Below the pieces are notes generated by a model. The model searched no databases and was not told where the DNA came from. It was given only the letters and a program-made list of their open reading frames with translations. From Limanda limanda (lineage: Eukaryota; Chordata; Actinopteri; Pleuronectiformes; Pleuronectidae): a DNA stretch of 64,000 nt. Where the stretch lies: positions 14,444,893-14,508,892 of the forward strand of contig NC_083641.1 of the NCBI RefSeq assembly GCF_963576545.1, read 5' to 3'. Within the stretch, counting starts at the first letter, position 1; each line of letters starts with the position of its first letter. A program made the position numbers and the translations under genes. Positions 1 through 18,649 of this stretch are shown here, piece after piece.

Positions 1-3000
1 TAACTTGATGCATAGAATTCAAAGGTGAATAAAAACAAATGAAAACTTGAAAAGAAATAATTATTGAATATATTGATAATAAACGTCAATTAGGCCATTT
101 AGCCTCAGTCACTTAGGCAAAGGTACAAGGTAAGATATTGATTTGTGCTGGTCGTACTGTGTGTGTGTGTGTCTGTATGTGTGTGTGTGTGTGTGGAGCT
201 CTGGGGCAAAGACAGCACTGGTGACATTTTGTTTGCATATTGGTTTGGATAGGGAATTTATGGTAAATGCTAGAATTCTGCCAGAGCAAAGGCCCTTAAA
301 CATCACCCTGATCTTAAGATCAATGGGCCTTATCTAAGAACATATTCCTGTTGCGTTTTGTTTTTCTGTGAGGTCCGTCCATCTGTAAGTTTTGCAAGTC
401 ATATTCACCAAACTTTCCTCACTGCACAAAACTGCTGTTGTAAATCACCTGTTCCAGACTGTTTACCACCTCTAACTGAGAAGGCGTGTGTTTGCTTCTT
501 TTGAAGGTTTCATTCATTCTGTTGTACTGTGACAGAAATATGAAAAAAACAACATCTTTCTAATGCAAATCACTGTGCTACTAATGGGCAATGCGGTAAA
601 GTGGTCAACAATATAGATAGGAGTCTAGAGAATGATAGAGCCTGGACTCGGTGATGTGACAGTGTTGGGTGCAATAGAGGATAATGCTGGACAGTGATCT
701 GCATAAAAACCCTGAGGCAGCTGTCAGAGTGAGAGACGTTTTCCCAACAGCTGCTCCAGTGTATAAACTGCTGGGATAAAATATGCCAATAAGACGAGAG
801 CAATCTATAAAATCTCTCTTCAATGGCGACACAAGATGATACAGTAAACAGAATATAGATTTTGCATGTCAGCTATATTTATTTTTAATTAAATGCATTT
901 TCCATGCATTTACTCGATTAAGCCGCTATAATATCCCCATATTAGCTCATCCATCCAATAATTCTAGAAATCGCTGACTGTCTTTGGCTGCCATACCTTG
1001 AGAACTGCTCCTACTGGATTCACATGTATAATGTTAAGGGGCAGGAAGAAAGTGCAGTGTTGAATTTGGTTAAATTTGGACATGTTATACATTCAATAAT
1101 AATAAGCAGCTGACCAGGGATCGGTACCCGAGCATTTGCCTGTTGTCTACCTGCTGCTTTGTCATACAGCACTCTACCTATCTGTTTTCAGCCTGGAACT
1201 TCACCTCACAGTTGCTAGTACATCCACAATGACAGTGTTCTCTTAACAATTAATGAGAAGCATGTTGTACTTGCCAGTGCACAAGGTGAAAAGTAGAGGT
1301 GAGATGACCTGGGGTGGTCCAGATAGAGTTGCTCAGAACATTAATATAACCTGCTGGTGTCTGTCGGGAATAAATTAGAGGATCCAGAAGGTGAGGCGTA
1401 GATTTACATCCATCTTCAACACCTTTTTTTGGTCCAATTAAAGGAGGCAGCCTTTGTTTAAAGAGAACTTCAGCCGTTCTGACATTACCTGGCATCTGCT
1501 TCTTTGATTCACCAGGTGAAAAGTATGTGGGCTGTGAAAGTGTGAGTACTGCATCATCATCATCATCAGTCCCCTGTTGTGGTGTATACACTGGTAGGTG
1601 TTGTTACATACTGTACCTCCCCTGCAGCTTGGAATAAGGTCTTCAAAGGTCTTTATCACCAATGACAGTGATACTATGTGGTATTAGTCCTTCTCAGAAG
1701 TTAAGGTTCCTTGAGATATTGGCCATATGGGACTGTCCCTCTGGATTACTGGGATATGTTGCTGTAGAGAGGACGCCTCATTGCAGACTACCCCAGGTCC
1801 GCCAATGGCTCCCTCAGAGCCGGGTGCTTGATTCGGGATTGGCCTCTTAATTACTGTTTGTGCATTCATAGGTTAAGGTTGGATATGTGGGCGGAGGTTT
1901 TTCAACGGCTACGGCTTTACTTTCATTTGTGTAGTGTCTCTCAAGTATGAAACAGACAAACCACAGACAAAAAAAGTTTCATGGAACAAACTTGTTTGTG
2001 TTCAAGTTTGTTATGAGTGAGTTTGAAGAATGCAGTGTTCTTTCCGTGCTGCTCTCTGTTTCGTGAGCCAAGGTTTGTTGATAGAATAGACTTATATTGT
2101 TTTGTAGGTTTTGTGTCTGTACAGTTGTGTATCAGTTCGGCTCATTCTTTACTGAAGAAGTGTGGGGGATGATGGACAGTATTGTGATCTGCAAAAGATA
2201 AATATACGGAATCATAAAATCTTTTCTTACTTTGTGTAGAATTAGAACATTTCCAGTATGGTGTACTGGCAAATGCAGTATTTAAAACCCGTAGTGGAAG
2301 ACTGCACTGCACTAGCATAACATAGTGTTGGTGTGATTCTGTTATGTTGTGCCTACGATGCTGTTGCAATTTCTGTATCCTTTATTTTCACAAACACACA
2401 CATGCACAGAAGCAAAGTACGGTGGTTGAAGGCTGAGAGGGCACATTGTCATCCCGGGAGCCACAGGGGAAATGGAGACAGTAAGAGACTAGCCGTTATT
2501 AGGAAAAGCAATATGCTCCTGAAATTGCATCATCGTTCTTGCATAATAAATCCCTTCTGTTTGTATATAAGGAGAAATAAAATCCATGACTATAGGACGG
2601 AAACAAATATGTTTCAATATACTTGGATGAAACAAGCCTGTGGTATTCTGACATTCGAAATATTAATTTCTTGTGGATTGTAAACTATTTACTAGATATA
2701 AAGAACCATTCCATGACAGGAAATTAAATGTCGTCTAGAGTGATGGCTTCAGGGCAATAATAATTTCACCTCTGACCTTTGCTGTGACATTTGAGATAAT
2801 GAGAAGGTCGGGAAAAAGTGGCTTGTTTTAACCCAGTGGTGATAATAAATAGCCAGGGTAATAAATAAATGCTTGAAAGTGCTGCAACAATAGGAGAAAA
2901 TATCAGATAAAAGATAAATATAGATATATAAGACCCATGCAAAGTGGTGAAGTATAATTCTTTCTCCTCATATCTCTTAGAATAAATTATATTTCCAGTG

Positions 3001-3325
3001 GCTTCTCTTGTACTTGAAAACAGATACAATATTTTACTGCTTTTTATAAGGGATACAGTTGCCATTGTATGTTTACTTCCAATAGGGCGGGAAAATAGTT
3101 ACATATACGGCTCAAAACATCTTACAATCAATAACTATTTAATATCTGTCCCTTTTACTTGAAATGTTTCTTTCATTTCATTTCCCTTTTACCATCTAAG
3201 GTTAATTAAGTTTAACCACAATTCCAATGCCCCAAATAACCTCTATATCATTTCCTAAAATCTGTGCATTCTAATAATAAATGCAGGACCACATTTGAGG
3301 CAAAATTTAATTTAGTCAAGGTCAT
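1..3325. other. Non-coding stretch, mostly unique AT-rich DNA
   Basis: No gene or recognisable repeat family is seen. There is an imperfect TG-rich microsatellite at about 158-195, a short (ATC)n run at about 1552-1567, and a 10-bp perfect inverted repeat at 1985-1994 and 2003-2012 with an 8-base loop. The short open frames on both strands are low-complexity or lack any family motif, and there is no codon-like bias. The sequence is compatible with intergenic or intronic fish DNA. Confidence 0.6.
158..195. repeat. (TG)n microsatellite, imperfect
   Basis: Alternating TG/GT dinucleotides interrupted by CTGTA in the middle. The frames reading through it give Cys-Val or Thr-His repeats on the two strands, which are artefacts of the repeat. 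Confidence 0.9.
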
Positions 3326-3500
3326 TGTTTGAGACAGGGCTGCAGTCCAACGTTATTTAACATTTACATCGACAAACTTGGTAACATCAGGGACCAGAAC
3401 CTCTGGCTCCAACGCGGTGAAATTAAATTGCATTACTGCTCTTTGCAGAAGATTTGGTTTTGCTGTCTACATCAGAATCAAGATTAGGGGCGGGAACACA
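3326..3500 (+). pseudogene. Decayed non-LTR retrotransposon reverse-transcriptase fragment
   Basis: Two conserved reverse-transcriptase blocks can be read on the plus strand. From 3332 the frame reads RQGCSPTLFNIYIDKL, matching the motif before the catalytic site in LINE polymerases (usual form QGC-LSP-LFN-YI). From about 3427, in another frame, it reads IALLLFAEDLVLLSTSES, matching the catalytic block normally written FADD-LLS; here the second residue of the usual Asp pair region is Glu-Asp (FAED). The two blocks lie in different frames and are separated by less sequence than in an intact enzyme, so the copy is broken by frameshift and probably by internal deletion. It cannot encode an active enzyme. 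Upstream and downstream I could not recognise endonuclease or C-terminal regions. The clade cannot be fixed from these motifs alone; it is a LINE-type element rather than an LTR element. Confidence 0.7.
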
Positions 3501-6500
3501 GAGGTTGAAGAAGGACATCATAAAACGCATGGCAAGAGAAATCCCAACTGTTTGCACTGCTAGCAAAATGAAGAGGGAGAAAGGATTCATTTCCTGTTGC
3601 ACTGCCCTTAGGGAGACAGGTAAAATCACTTTGTCAAAGATAGCCCTGTAATAGTTAAGGCCATGATGTATCACCAAAGAGTGTACAGACAAGAAATATA
3701 ATGTCAACAGTCTGGATAGCAGTCGGGTGGCCAAATACATTTTTCCCAATAAAGATTGGTTTTAATTTGATGCTGTAAAAATGGGATGAGATGTCATGAT
3801 TGACAGCTGAGATGGAAATACATCCAAATTGCAAGAATACTGAGATCATTAGGTGACATGTTTATACAGTGTGCAGGAGATGTATGTGTGTCGTCCATCT
3901 TTCAGTCACTAGTTTGTACCTTTGATAATTGGTATAGAGGAGTTTAAATACTTTTGTGTACATTAGTAGGAAAATCATCCACTACCCATAGACAAACTGG
4001 GTCATTTCCAGATGCTTGTAAACAGAAATCCTTCATAGTGAACAGCACAGTGGAGGGCAAATCCTGTGTTGATACCCCATCTTGATACTCCCTGGAACTC
4101 AAAATTAAGCTGCCCTGTTGTGTGCTCAGCCTGAGATAATGTTTGCCAGTACAGAGTCAGCTCAAGCTTTGCCTTGCATTCTGTGGTGGGGGACAGTCGG
4201 CAGAAAGCAGCAATCCGCTTTGAGGGATCCATAAATCCACTTCAAGCAGTGACTTTAATAACAGGGTGACATGACAGTGAGGAAGGATCACAAATCATAC
4301 AATAAGAAGGCCGCTGCTGACATTGTTTTTCTCTGTAGCAATGGAACAAAACAAAACAAAACTGATTGGTCGGCTTTGGTGACCAAACAATGGTGGACAG
4401 TTTGGGTATAAGGTGTGACTGAAAACTACATGGGTGACAATGACTGGCTTTTAACGGACCGAACACAGGATTTTGTGTTAATATACAATGCAAGTATATT
4501 AAATCTATCTGCTCAATTTAAACCTAAAACGTAGTCTTATAGAGATCTGAATAAGAAATGTATACATCATGTATAACATGTGTGCCCATTAACATTAGTA
4601 TGTTGTGATAGTTTTCTATTGCATGTACTTTAGCAGTTCATTAGGTATATTAAAGCTGGGTGACATAGTGATTCCTACACCAGTATCAGTCCACCACTAA
4701 TATTCCTGTAGTGTCCTCATCCCTACCTGGACTCAGGTCCTGATTTTATTTCAAACTGCCCAGTCTACAAATACTTATGTCGTCTCCTGGGAGTATAAGT
4801 ATGTATCAGAGCAGTTTTTAACACACCCCAAAAATCAGACATACTTTGCTGTCAGAGATAAAACAGACAGGGAAGTCAATAGATCAAAGAACAACTAAGA
4901 AAGTAAGGAAAGCAGTATAACCCCAAACACTTTGGGAACAGATGGTGTCAAACACTACACAACACGACACATCTGAGTCTAAAAAGTAAGGAAACTAGGG
5001 TATTTTTAAGAAATGAAATGGCTTGCAACTGGTTCACATCTGATTTCAGTAATTCCCTGTCCGAGGGTAAACATTAGTTTACAGATGATGACAGGATGAG
5101 CATTCCAACGCATTTATTCAACCATAGAACAACATTTCAGTCCCAAGTGTGAACTTCCCTGAGCTTTGGTTCAGCAGTTTGCTGCCAGCTGAGACCTCTG
5201 TGAAGCCAACTGCAGCCAGTTCCTACTGTCAACTTCCCAGTGTGCTGCCAGAGACCCAGCTGGTTTAGCCAGACAGACACCTGAGAGTTGCAGGAGGTTG
5301 CCAACAGGCTGCAGCGTCTGCCCTGATGTAACCCTCTGACAAATACTACTGCAGGCATCCATCATGTAATTCTAATCAGGCCTCAAAGTTGTAATTGGGC
5401 AGGGATGTTTACAAAAGGATTCTTTAGTATATTTTAGATTTCTCTGTGTAAGTCTTCTGATTTAAGCAGATAATGATGTTTCTAAAGAGTCAATTCTTTT
5501 TTCTTTAGGAGGCCAGATCTGAGTCATGTGCTCTTAAGGGAAAACACGACAGCAAGTCAGATCTGGTGGGTAAGACCAGTTTTGGAGGTTAAACTATCGC
5601 AGGTGTCAGCCCCCCTCCCAAAGAAAAGAAGCTTTTGTTACTCTACATCTCCAAATAATTAATAATCGTCATTAAGGTAGATGCTGACTGTTGTAAGTTT
5701 ACATTTCGCAGAGAGCAATAACAGGGAGTTGCTAACTCTCTGATTCACTGATCGTCCATGTCAACAGAGAGAGATGTCCTAATACCCGATGTCGATATTT
5801 GCTCGGAATAAGTGACATCAGCTGTTGCCCTTTCAGTCCCAGAAGCAGAGTCTCAAACTGGAGACACCAACAATTTCTATCTTTTTGAGCTGCGGGAGGT
5901 GACAAGACAGCTTTATATAAGATAACTTAGCTTTCAGCGCAATAAGGGTATGGGTAAAATAATGAGTTGGGAAAAGAAACAGACAGAAAGGAAGTGAGAG
6001 ATTAAAATATTGTGGCAGCCGTCAAATCCTCTTACTGTAAATGACAGTGTTGGTTTGTTTTACTAAAACGAAAGACACATCACATATTCTTATGACAACA
6101 CATGCAATATGAATCTCTGCAAAGATGATACAAAATTGAGTGTCAACTTTGAGAAGTAAGATACTTAATATCTTGCCACGACACAGGATCTTACCATAGC
6201 ATGCAGGTAGGAAGCTACTTGGTATTGAGCCTGATCTGCTTCTGGGAGCCATGTTAGTAAAAGAGTATATTGGGATTAGACTTTACTAGAATCTCTACTA
6301 CACATTGGATCTATCACAGAGTAGGCAGGTTGAAATATCCCCCATTGTGAAGCATGACGTCTGTTATACCTCAAGAACTAGCAGCCAGTAATTGAGCATA
6401 GCTCGAGTTCAGACAGATCACAGAGTCAAGCTCAACCAAAGTCCAGTACATCAGATCACAGCAGCAGATCTCGATACCAGTCCACATCAGCTGATGGCTC

Positions 6501-7535
6501 AGTTTATCGCCCTGAGAACATTCAATTCGCCAAGCTTATGTTGTGTGCGCCCCTTAAGTTGCTTGAGCTGCCTTCTCCTCCTGCTTCTGCTGCAAAGCCA
6601 CTCGGCAATCCCCAATTCAATCCAATGTATTGTCATTGACGCATTGGCTGTTGCGCGTTGGGTTGTGTAAGCTGTTGCTCTCCCTGCCTCATAAAGGGTA
6701 ATGGAAGGGTAGGAAGGGGTGCTCTCCATGTGTGCACATGGAAGAACAGGGAGGTCCCAGAATAGAGCCATGCAGAAATCAAAAACATATGGATGCATTT
6801 GTTGAGAAGTGAACAGCTTATTATAAGAGTGGTAAAAAGACTGTATTGCTATGCGTTGCTCAAAGAGAGAAGAGGAAGCACCTTGAGCTGCGAGTAGTGG
6901 GAGAATTTTGATCAAGGAATTTGGACAAAGACAGTACACTTTTAGATTCATTAGGACAATTTTAGAGAAGACTGTTCGAATTGTTCCGTCAAATTATTTT
7001 ATTCAAGCAATGCATGACAGAGAATAATTTAGCATGCTCAGTCTTATGGAAGACATATTTGCCTACTTGAAAAGGGAAACTCATGAAGAAGTAACAAATA
7101 CAAATCTCTTGACTGACTGACTTTGATTGTCTTAACTCGTTACCAACATGTTGTGTGGAGGAGACAGCGCTGCAAAATACACTACCTTATCAAAAGCATG
7201 GAAAACTGAATTAAATTCTGGAATATTATAGGAAGTAAAACTAATTTAAAGTGGATTACGACAGAGGACGCCAGATCTAGAGAATAAAGAGACAAATTGA
7301 TGCTAAGAACATGATGTTTAGGCTTCGCTGAATGTGAATGTGCATGCATATATATATTTGCGCATGTATGTGCGAGCGTGTGTGCGGATACATTTGCATG
7401 TGTTGGTCTGTTGAGGTGTGTAAATGTCAGCCTGTCGGAGCTGATGCGACAGAGAGAGCAGGTGTGTGGTGAGAGACAGGTGTGACATTTAACTTTAGTT
7501 TTTATAGCAGTAACTCCATCCATCTCTGTCGGACA
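3501..7535. other. Non-coding stretch, nothing recognised
   Basis: AT-rich, apparently unique sequence. A minus-strand open frame of 150 codons at 6499-6951 has no recognisable motif and is rich in Ser, Leu and Arg runs, so I treat it as chance. No RNA gene or repeat family was recognised. Confidence 0.5.
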
Positions 7536-7569
7536 CACACACATGCACACACACACACACACACACACC
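7536..7569. repeat. (CA)n microsatellite, imperfect
   Basis: CA repeats broken by an ATG triplet near the start. This block explains the Val-Cys runs in the minus-strand frame across it. Confidence 0.85.
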
Positions 7570-12084
<4,515 letters not shown>

Positions 12085-14090
12085 CAAACTCATTCAAATG
12101 TCAGGCTTTTAAAAAGGCTTGACAGCCCAATCGCCATGTTATGTATCCCTTTTAAATCAAATGTGGTCAGAGACTGTTAATACAGACGTGTTATTTGGAT
12201 AAAACTGATCTACACAGATTGTTAAAAAATGTCAACACTGTTATTTTGAAGATCCAGAACAAAACATTGTAGTAACCCTTTTTCATAGATAGTCTGACAT
12301 GTCATAGGAGGAAAAGCAGAGGTGGTACAGAGAGCATTATCCATGGCTGTGTTCAGTGAAGTGTCCCAGTAGGACATGACCATGTGACAGTGAGTCAGCA
12401 CGGCCTGGACCATGAAACTTAAGCCCCCATCATACATAATGTTATTTTTCACCTGTGCTTCTCCTACTGTGGCATATCAAAGTATATGCTATGTGAAAGG
12501 CCAACAAACAAAGACAGGCTGCATACTTTTGGATGTTATTAAAAACTTACACTAAGATGCCAAGTCTTGCATCCTTGATTTTCCTCATAACAATGTTTGG
12601 TAAGGAGAGGCCTTGTTTCTGTCAGCTGTTTGTTATCCACCCGAAACATTTGTGACTGACTTTTTTGATCAATTGGTAAAAAAGGAATTTGAATGTCAAA
12701 AGTTAGAGGCAAATATGTCCCACAAATACAGATCAACGGCTCTAACAATTTAAAATATGCAGCCTGTTGCAATCCAGAACAAGGACAATCACTCCATTAC
12801 AGATCTAGGTCACAAGTTCAAAATAGATGGGATAATTAAAGCTGGAACCTTCAAGTCTAACAACGTCTGATTCTGCTCACACCAAACATTAGCACATTTT
12901 TGCATTGTGTCAAGGTCGAAGGATCAGTTTACTTTGCTCACACTTCAGGACCACTGACTGATGGGACTATAATTGCTGTGTTGTATCTGTTGTGGAAAAG
13001 CCGGTGAAACCAGCGCCATTGTGTGTGAGTGCACAAGACCTTACAGTTACACCGTCTTCTCCAGGAACAACACATGCATTGCTGCTGTTTCCAGTACTAC
13101 CTGAGGCGGCCCATTTCCTTTTCAATGCTGATTGGTGTTCGGGAAATTGTGTCACACAAATTTTCAAGCCAGTGACACGAAATGTGCCTCTATTTACATC
13201 TTTGCATAAATTTCAATGTAATCTCATTAAGCAAAAAATCTTTTTATCTTTTGTTATTTCACCTTGTAATTGTAGTGTACAGCACAAAGATCTATGAATT
13301 CATCTGTCTAATTAACTGTGAGGAAGAGGTGAGATGTCATCAGCCTTGTCAAAACAATGCAACCGGACAAACAGTCCCAATTCTCAAAAGGTGATCTATC
13401 ACAAGTAAATGGCAATTTCATGAAACTATGTTGCTGGTTTAAGGTTAGGAATTGTTTTAATGACTTTTGTTAATCCAATACTGTGGTCATGTACATGATA
13501 TATTTCCTGCTCCTGTTGAGGCTGCCCTGAAATGAGCTGCAAATATTCATTGTTCCCTGAGGAAGAATACTAATGTTTTTTTAGCACCCATGACCTTTCC
13601 CATTAACAGGCCTCATTTTCCACTTGTTGCAGATAGCTGTGAAAATGAAAAGGTGTTGAACACACTGAGGTCTCCTAAAGGAATAAGCCTTCGGGAAACC
13701 GCTTCACTTTACACTTTATGTTGATGACACAACTGTAACTGGCAGGAAATATGCAGCAATCGTACGCGATCACTTTTAATGGAAAAAAGATGGAAAGTGC
13801 GATGATTTATTTTTAATAAAACATACAATATGGATTCCAAAATAAAAAAAGAGAAAGTGTTTCTTTCCAACTGTCCCAATACTGATTATTTATAGTCTCT
13901 TTGTATTTATTTTCTTTAAATTAAGACCAGAAAGACTGATCAAAGAGAAGGGAAGGAGAGAATGATGTAAGGTTGGAGTATTGGAAAGAGTGAGAGAAGG
14001 AGGGGGTGACCGCATAATTCTCATTGGAGTTCTATAATTACTTGATGCCATTAGACCTGCAGTCTATAATTAACTACCTACTGGGATTAG
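12085..14090. other. Non-coding stretch, nothing recognised
   Basis: AT-rich unique-looking DNA without a gene or a recognised repeat. The segment 14000-14095 contains several TAATTA-type homeodomain cores in a non-repetitive setting and is listed among the findings as a possible conserved element. Confidence 0.5.
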
Positions 14091-14099
14091 CATGAGCAA

Positions 14100-14260
14100 A
14101 GTCACTGGGAGAGAGGAGAGACAGAGACAGGGAGAAAACGCAAAGGATAGATGGAGAGCAAGAGAGAAAAAGAGGGATAGAGAGTAATGTAGACAAAAAT
14201 GAGGAGAGGGAGGTAAGTTGTCCGAGAGACAGACGACAGGAGGATGAATAGAAATAGAAG
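14100..14260 (+). repeat. Purine-rich (GA-rich) low-complexity block
   Basis: The plus strand is almost entirely A and G here, with repeated gagaga, agggag and gagagg words and few pyrimidines. There is no fixed repeat unit. Such polypurine blocks are common in fish genomes and arise from decayed (GA)n tracts. Confidence 0.7.
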
Positions 14261-17200
14261 GACTGTTTTATTCTCTTAATACAGAAATTGGATGCAACCA
14301 CACAGTAAACTATGTTTTTACTGTCTGTTCTAGAGAAGATAATTTCTTATTTATTGGTAACTTATTCACTAATGCATTGTGGAGCTGACACAAAAAGTTG
14401 ATGTTTAAGAAATGAGTGAATCTATGGAGGTCAAATGATGGACTGAGAGACATGATGTGGGTGATGGACGACTGGAGGAACAGTGGAGAATAATGGATAT
14501 TGTTATGACTGTGAAGGGGGCATCTGCACACAGCTCCAGTGCTGCTTTGGCCTTAAGAAAAAGAAACAAACATTGATTAAGTGAGCGAAAAAAGTGATGA
14601 GGAAAAGATGCTCTAATTCCAGGGGATGTTTGGTGGTAACCATAGAAACAATAAATTATGCTGAAAGAGAACGATGGGAATATGACACATTTGAGCTTTG
14701 AGTCCCTCAAGGCTCCAACTTTGAGAGATAAAATGGGTTAATTAAGTTAATTATATTATAACACTGCTTTGAGTTTCCCTCTCATTTAACCAGAACTGGA
14801 TGCATCGTGGATTACTTCTGCTTGATTCACAAACTTTAGTTGTGTGGTGATAACCTTTGTGTGTGAGTGCGAGACAGTGAGACAGTGAGAGAGATGGACA
14901 TAGGAAGACAGACAGGGAGCAGGGGGCAGAGAACGAGACAGAAGGAATCAGTGTGTGTGTGTTGAGGTGTGACTGCCCTGCTCTACTTGACTAATGAGCT
15001 GGTGTTAACTCAGAGGAAGTCAGAGCTCCTTCTGGCTCCGCTTGACCCCAGTGCTAACACTAACACTGTGTGACAGCGACATATACACTGACTGCCACCA
15101 TCAACCCCCAACTCTATTCATTAACTTCCATGGACGGAGTGTGGGTACTGCTTTTTGTGTGTGTGTGGATATGTACCTTGCACTAAAGACTCACACAAAG
15201 TAATTTCATCTTTCATATTCAGTCATATGTGCACGTTTTGAATGCATCGCCAGCATTTCCTTTACTCCTCAAGAGTTGTCTCCAGTGGTGGAAGAGGAAC
15301 GGCCAGTGTTAACTCACTTAGTTAGCAGCATCAGCCTCGCCGCCCTCTTGTCACTTTTTAACAATGACTCACTGTAATATACATTCTGCAGTAGCACACA
15401 CACACACACTAACCCACTGTTCACCTCTCTCTCTCTCACAGACTTAGCGGACGTCTCTGACCCGCTGCAGTTCAAATGTGGATCTGTTTACGAAACGACG
15501 CCACAATATCAACACTGATCACCCTATAATGATCAACATTTTTTTTAATGAGTTAAATCTATCTTCATAGCTGCACTCGTATGCATCATCCCGTCCTGCT
15601 AGCTCTCATAATAGTTCAACCTAAAGTGCATAGCTTTGTGGGCTTACTTTGTGGCAACGTGGTCTCGATTGCACTTTAATAAGGGGAAAAGACAGTGGAG
15701 AGTAATGTGCAAACAGATCAGAGGATGCAGATTCATCAACATGTGTTCTGCTGCTTTCATACGGCTGCAGGGATTTAATGAACTGAAGGAGAAGCTCTTA
15801 AAACAGTACAGAGCCACTGAGGACAACAGATATCTTTAGAATCTACATTTTACAAACACATTCAGACTGATTTACTTCCTGTATTAAAAAGGACCAGTGC
15901 AGAAATTGTACTGCCATACTGCCAAGTATGATTAATATCAAAGTTGAGATGCTGTGCTCCTTTTGAACTGTGACAAACTGAGTTCACTTTGTGTCCGGTC
16001 TATTTGTCTGACGGCCTCCTCTTACTCACCTCTTCAGTAGCTCCCGTTTTGTGTCTAATATGTCTGTCACACTCCTCATCTCCTGTGCTCGCTCCTAATC
16101 TCCTCCTCTCTCCTGTCCTGTTCGTGAAAGTAACGGAATCAGGATGTGCCAACTAAAATCTCATCGCTGATTCATCATTTGATGATTGATACATAAACGT
16201 ATCTCATTAATTCATGCGTTTTATGTACAGTCCTAATTGAGCTTGCCAACAATATCATCTTATGCAACGTAAACTTTAAATGCAGAAAACAATCTCATCT
16301 GGATCCATACTTATTATTTAAAATGGGCTGACAGCCAAATAACACAACACCACTACTAGATGCCAGATACGGCCCAATATGTACTGCAATCAGGTCTCTA
16401 ATGCTCTTTATGACTTACTGCAGTGTATTCTGTTGCTTTCTTCTCTTGATCTTTGATAAGGACACATGTCCGCCTACGTCTTGGAGATTGTATTCACCAT
16501 GCAAATTATTCTGTGGTCATCTGCAAGGCACCTTTACACCCTCGCTTTCTTTGAATATATCTCTGTATCCTATGTTTTCAATTATTTTTGAAAATGAACT
16601 CCCTTCACATTAAAATCAAAATTCTATTTGCACACAGTTGCCACTGAAACATTTACTTAGTGTGTATCTCCCTGTTCTTTATAAATTAATACATTTAGTA
16701 GCACTTTAATCATAATCAATTCAATGAATACGTTTCAAATGAATTGGCCCAAAATAAAATACCCTGAACCATTTGATTGGTTTTCTGTGATCCTCTCACT
16801 TTTGAAACAACTTTGCAGGGGACAAATAGTTAACAAGAGTTTGAATGTCACGAAATATGCGAACAAACAAGAGTTTCCCTCTGGCCACTAAAGACACTTT
16901 ATTTCTAGCACATGAATGCTGTGAACTTTCAGATCGCTGGCAGGGAAGCCTGAGGCGAGAGGCGACCTGCCATTCACTGTGTGTTCACGAGACCCCCCAT
17001 CAAATGGCTGTAGGCTGGGAAGAGGAAGAAGCCCCTACACTGAACAACTGTTGGATAAAAGTGATTTATATGGGCTTATACTGAAAGGTTACAGCATAAT
17101 ATATTGAAGTTAATTCCTAGGATTTTGATTTCTGGACATAAATGGCAGAAAAAACATATAAAAAACATATATTACATATTACAAGAATTCAACTGCAATA

Positions 17201-18636
17201 TATCATCTAAAGCTTCAAAAGTTTCCAGAATTTAATAATTTCGGAAACAAATTCAATATAATCTTGTTCTCAAGGCTTGAAAGGTTGTTGTACTGGAAAT
17301 AAGTTGAATAGCTAGGTGTACTTATATAATTGCATTCATCTTTCTAAGTAAATATTAGATGCAAAATTCCAATTGGAAAGTTATATATATATATACACCT
17401 ATAATTTTGTAAAGCAATGGCTATCCAAGACCATTCAATTAATTTATTCACAGAGCAATGCCGATATAGGAATAGCTACACAATATTAAGAGAGTCTAAG
17501 TGTGGTACATTGTTTTGAATTTGTTGCATCACTCCCCTGGTACTGCAGTGGGTTGTCCACTGTAATAGATATGACAAGCAATTGTTGTCTGTAGAGTAAC
17601 TTGATAAACTGCTAGTCATGGTCCATATGACGGCTTCTTGAGTGTGCACTGGCGTGTTGCTGCAATTGTGAATCCGTGAGACTGATGCTGTGCTGTGCAG
17701 CGTGAGGAATCTCTGTCAAAATACATACATACCAACTAAACCAAATGACTCAGAGAAGGAGGAAGAATAAGCAGGAGACAGCTCGAACGACTGAGACGGA
17801 TACTGCATAGGACGAGGCATCTATACCAAGCAGTCAGTTGTTTGATGATGACGACTTGTGTCATAACTTTTCCCTTATGGTTTGTCTTATCCCTCTCATC
17901 TGTACCATGGGACAGCTGTATGGAGGCTGCAGATGTATAACTATCAGGCCATACATATGGGAGTTGTCTGTTCTGGAAATCCCTTGGCACATCAAAGCTA
18001 CAGAATCTACTGAATCAGCTTTTTACCGCTGAAAAGTCAGTGAGGACGGTAAAGACATGTACTACAGGAAATGTACTGATGTTTACATAGATGTGTCGAT
18101 TTAAGAAAAGATAGTGATCAAAGTGCATTGTGGTTGCAGTTGGATTTCTACTTCGAATTAACACAGGGACATATGTTGTTTTTTTGATAATTCCGACGTT
18201 TAACACAAATTATTACCGCCGACATAGAGGTTATCTTTCCTCTTGCCTGTCTGTTAACAGGATTTCACAAAAAACTACAAATAAACAACTTTGAGGATGT
18301 ATGCGTTTTTCAGCAGATCTGAATATGGCATTCCAGGAACAATGTCCAACAGAATTCATTAAATCTATGGCTGTAGCAGGGTTCCAAGGAGGTATGCACT
18401 CTCAGACTACCTTCACTTGCGACCTTGACATGCTGGGTTGCCTGTGACTTAAACTTTAGAATAACAGGATGGCGATGAGCTCTTAAACTTGGCAAACAAT
18501 ACCCATATAATCACACCTAAAGTGATGAACAGTACATGATAAACATCTGTCCTGTATTCCTCTTACTGTTGGCTGTAACGAGTGAATTAAAAGGAGAAGG
18601 CAGAGATGAAGTTCAGGTGCCCTCAGAAGGAGTTTG
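14261..18636. other. Non-coding stretch with small low-complexity blocks
   Basis: A second purine-rich block is seen at about 14865-14950 and a short (CA)n at about 15396-15409. 16130-16290 and 16880-17060 are unique and compositionally even; neither gives a convincing exon. Near 17382-17393 there is a short (AT)n run. No gene recognised. Confidence 0.5.
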
Positions 18637-18649
18637 TTAAAAAAGGCTT

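Noticed and set aside
1985..2012. 10-bp inverted repeat aacaaacttg
   Set aside because: Low-complexity arms of this length are expected by chance in AT-rich DNA of this size.
3423..3749. Minus-strand open frame of 108 codons
   Set aside because: It is the antisense shadow of the plus-strand reverse-transcriptase fragment.
6499..6951. Minus-strand open frame of 150 codons
   Set aside because: No recognisable family or motif; length is within chance expectation for 64 kb, and the Arg/Leu/Ser runs follow local composition.
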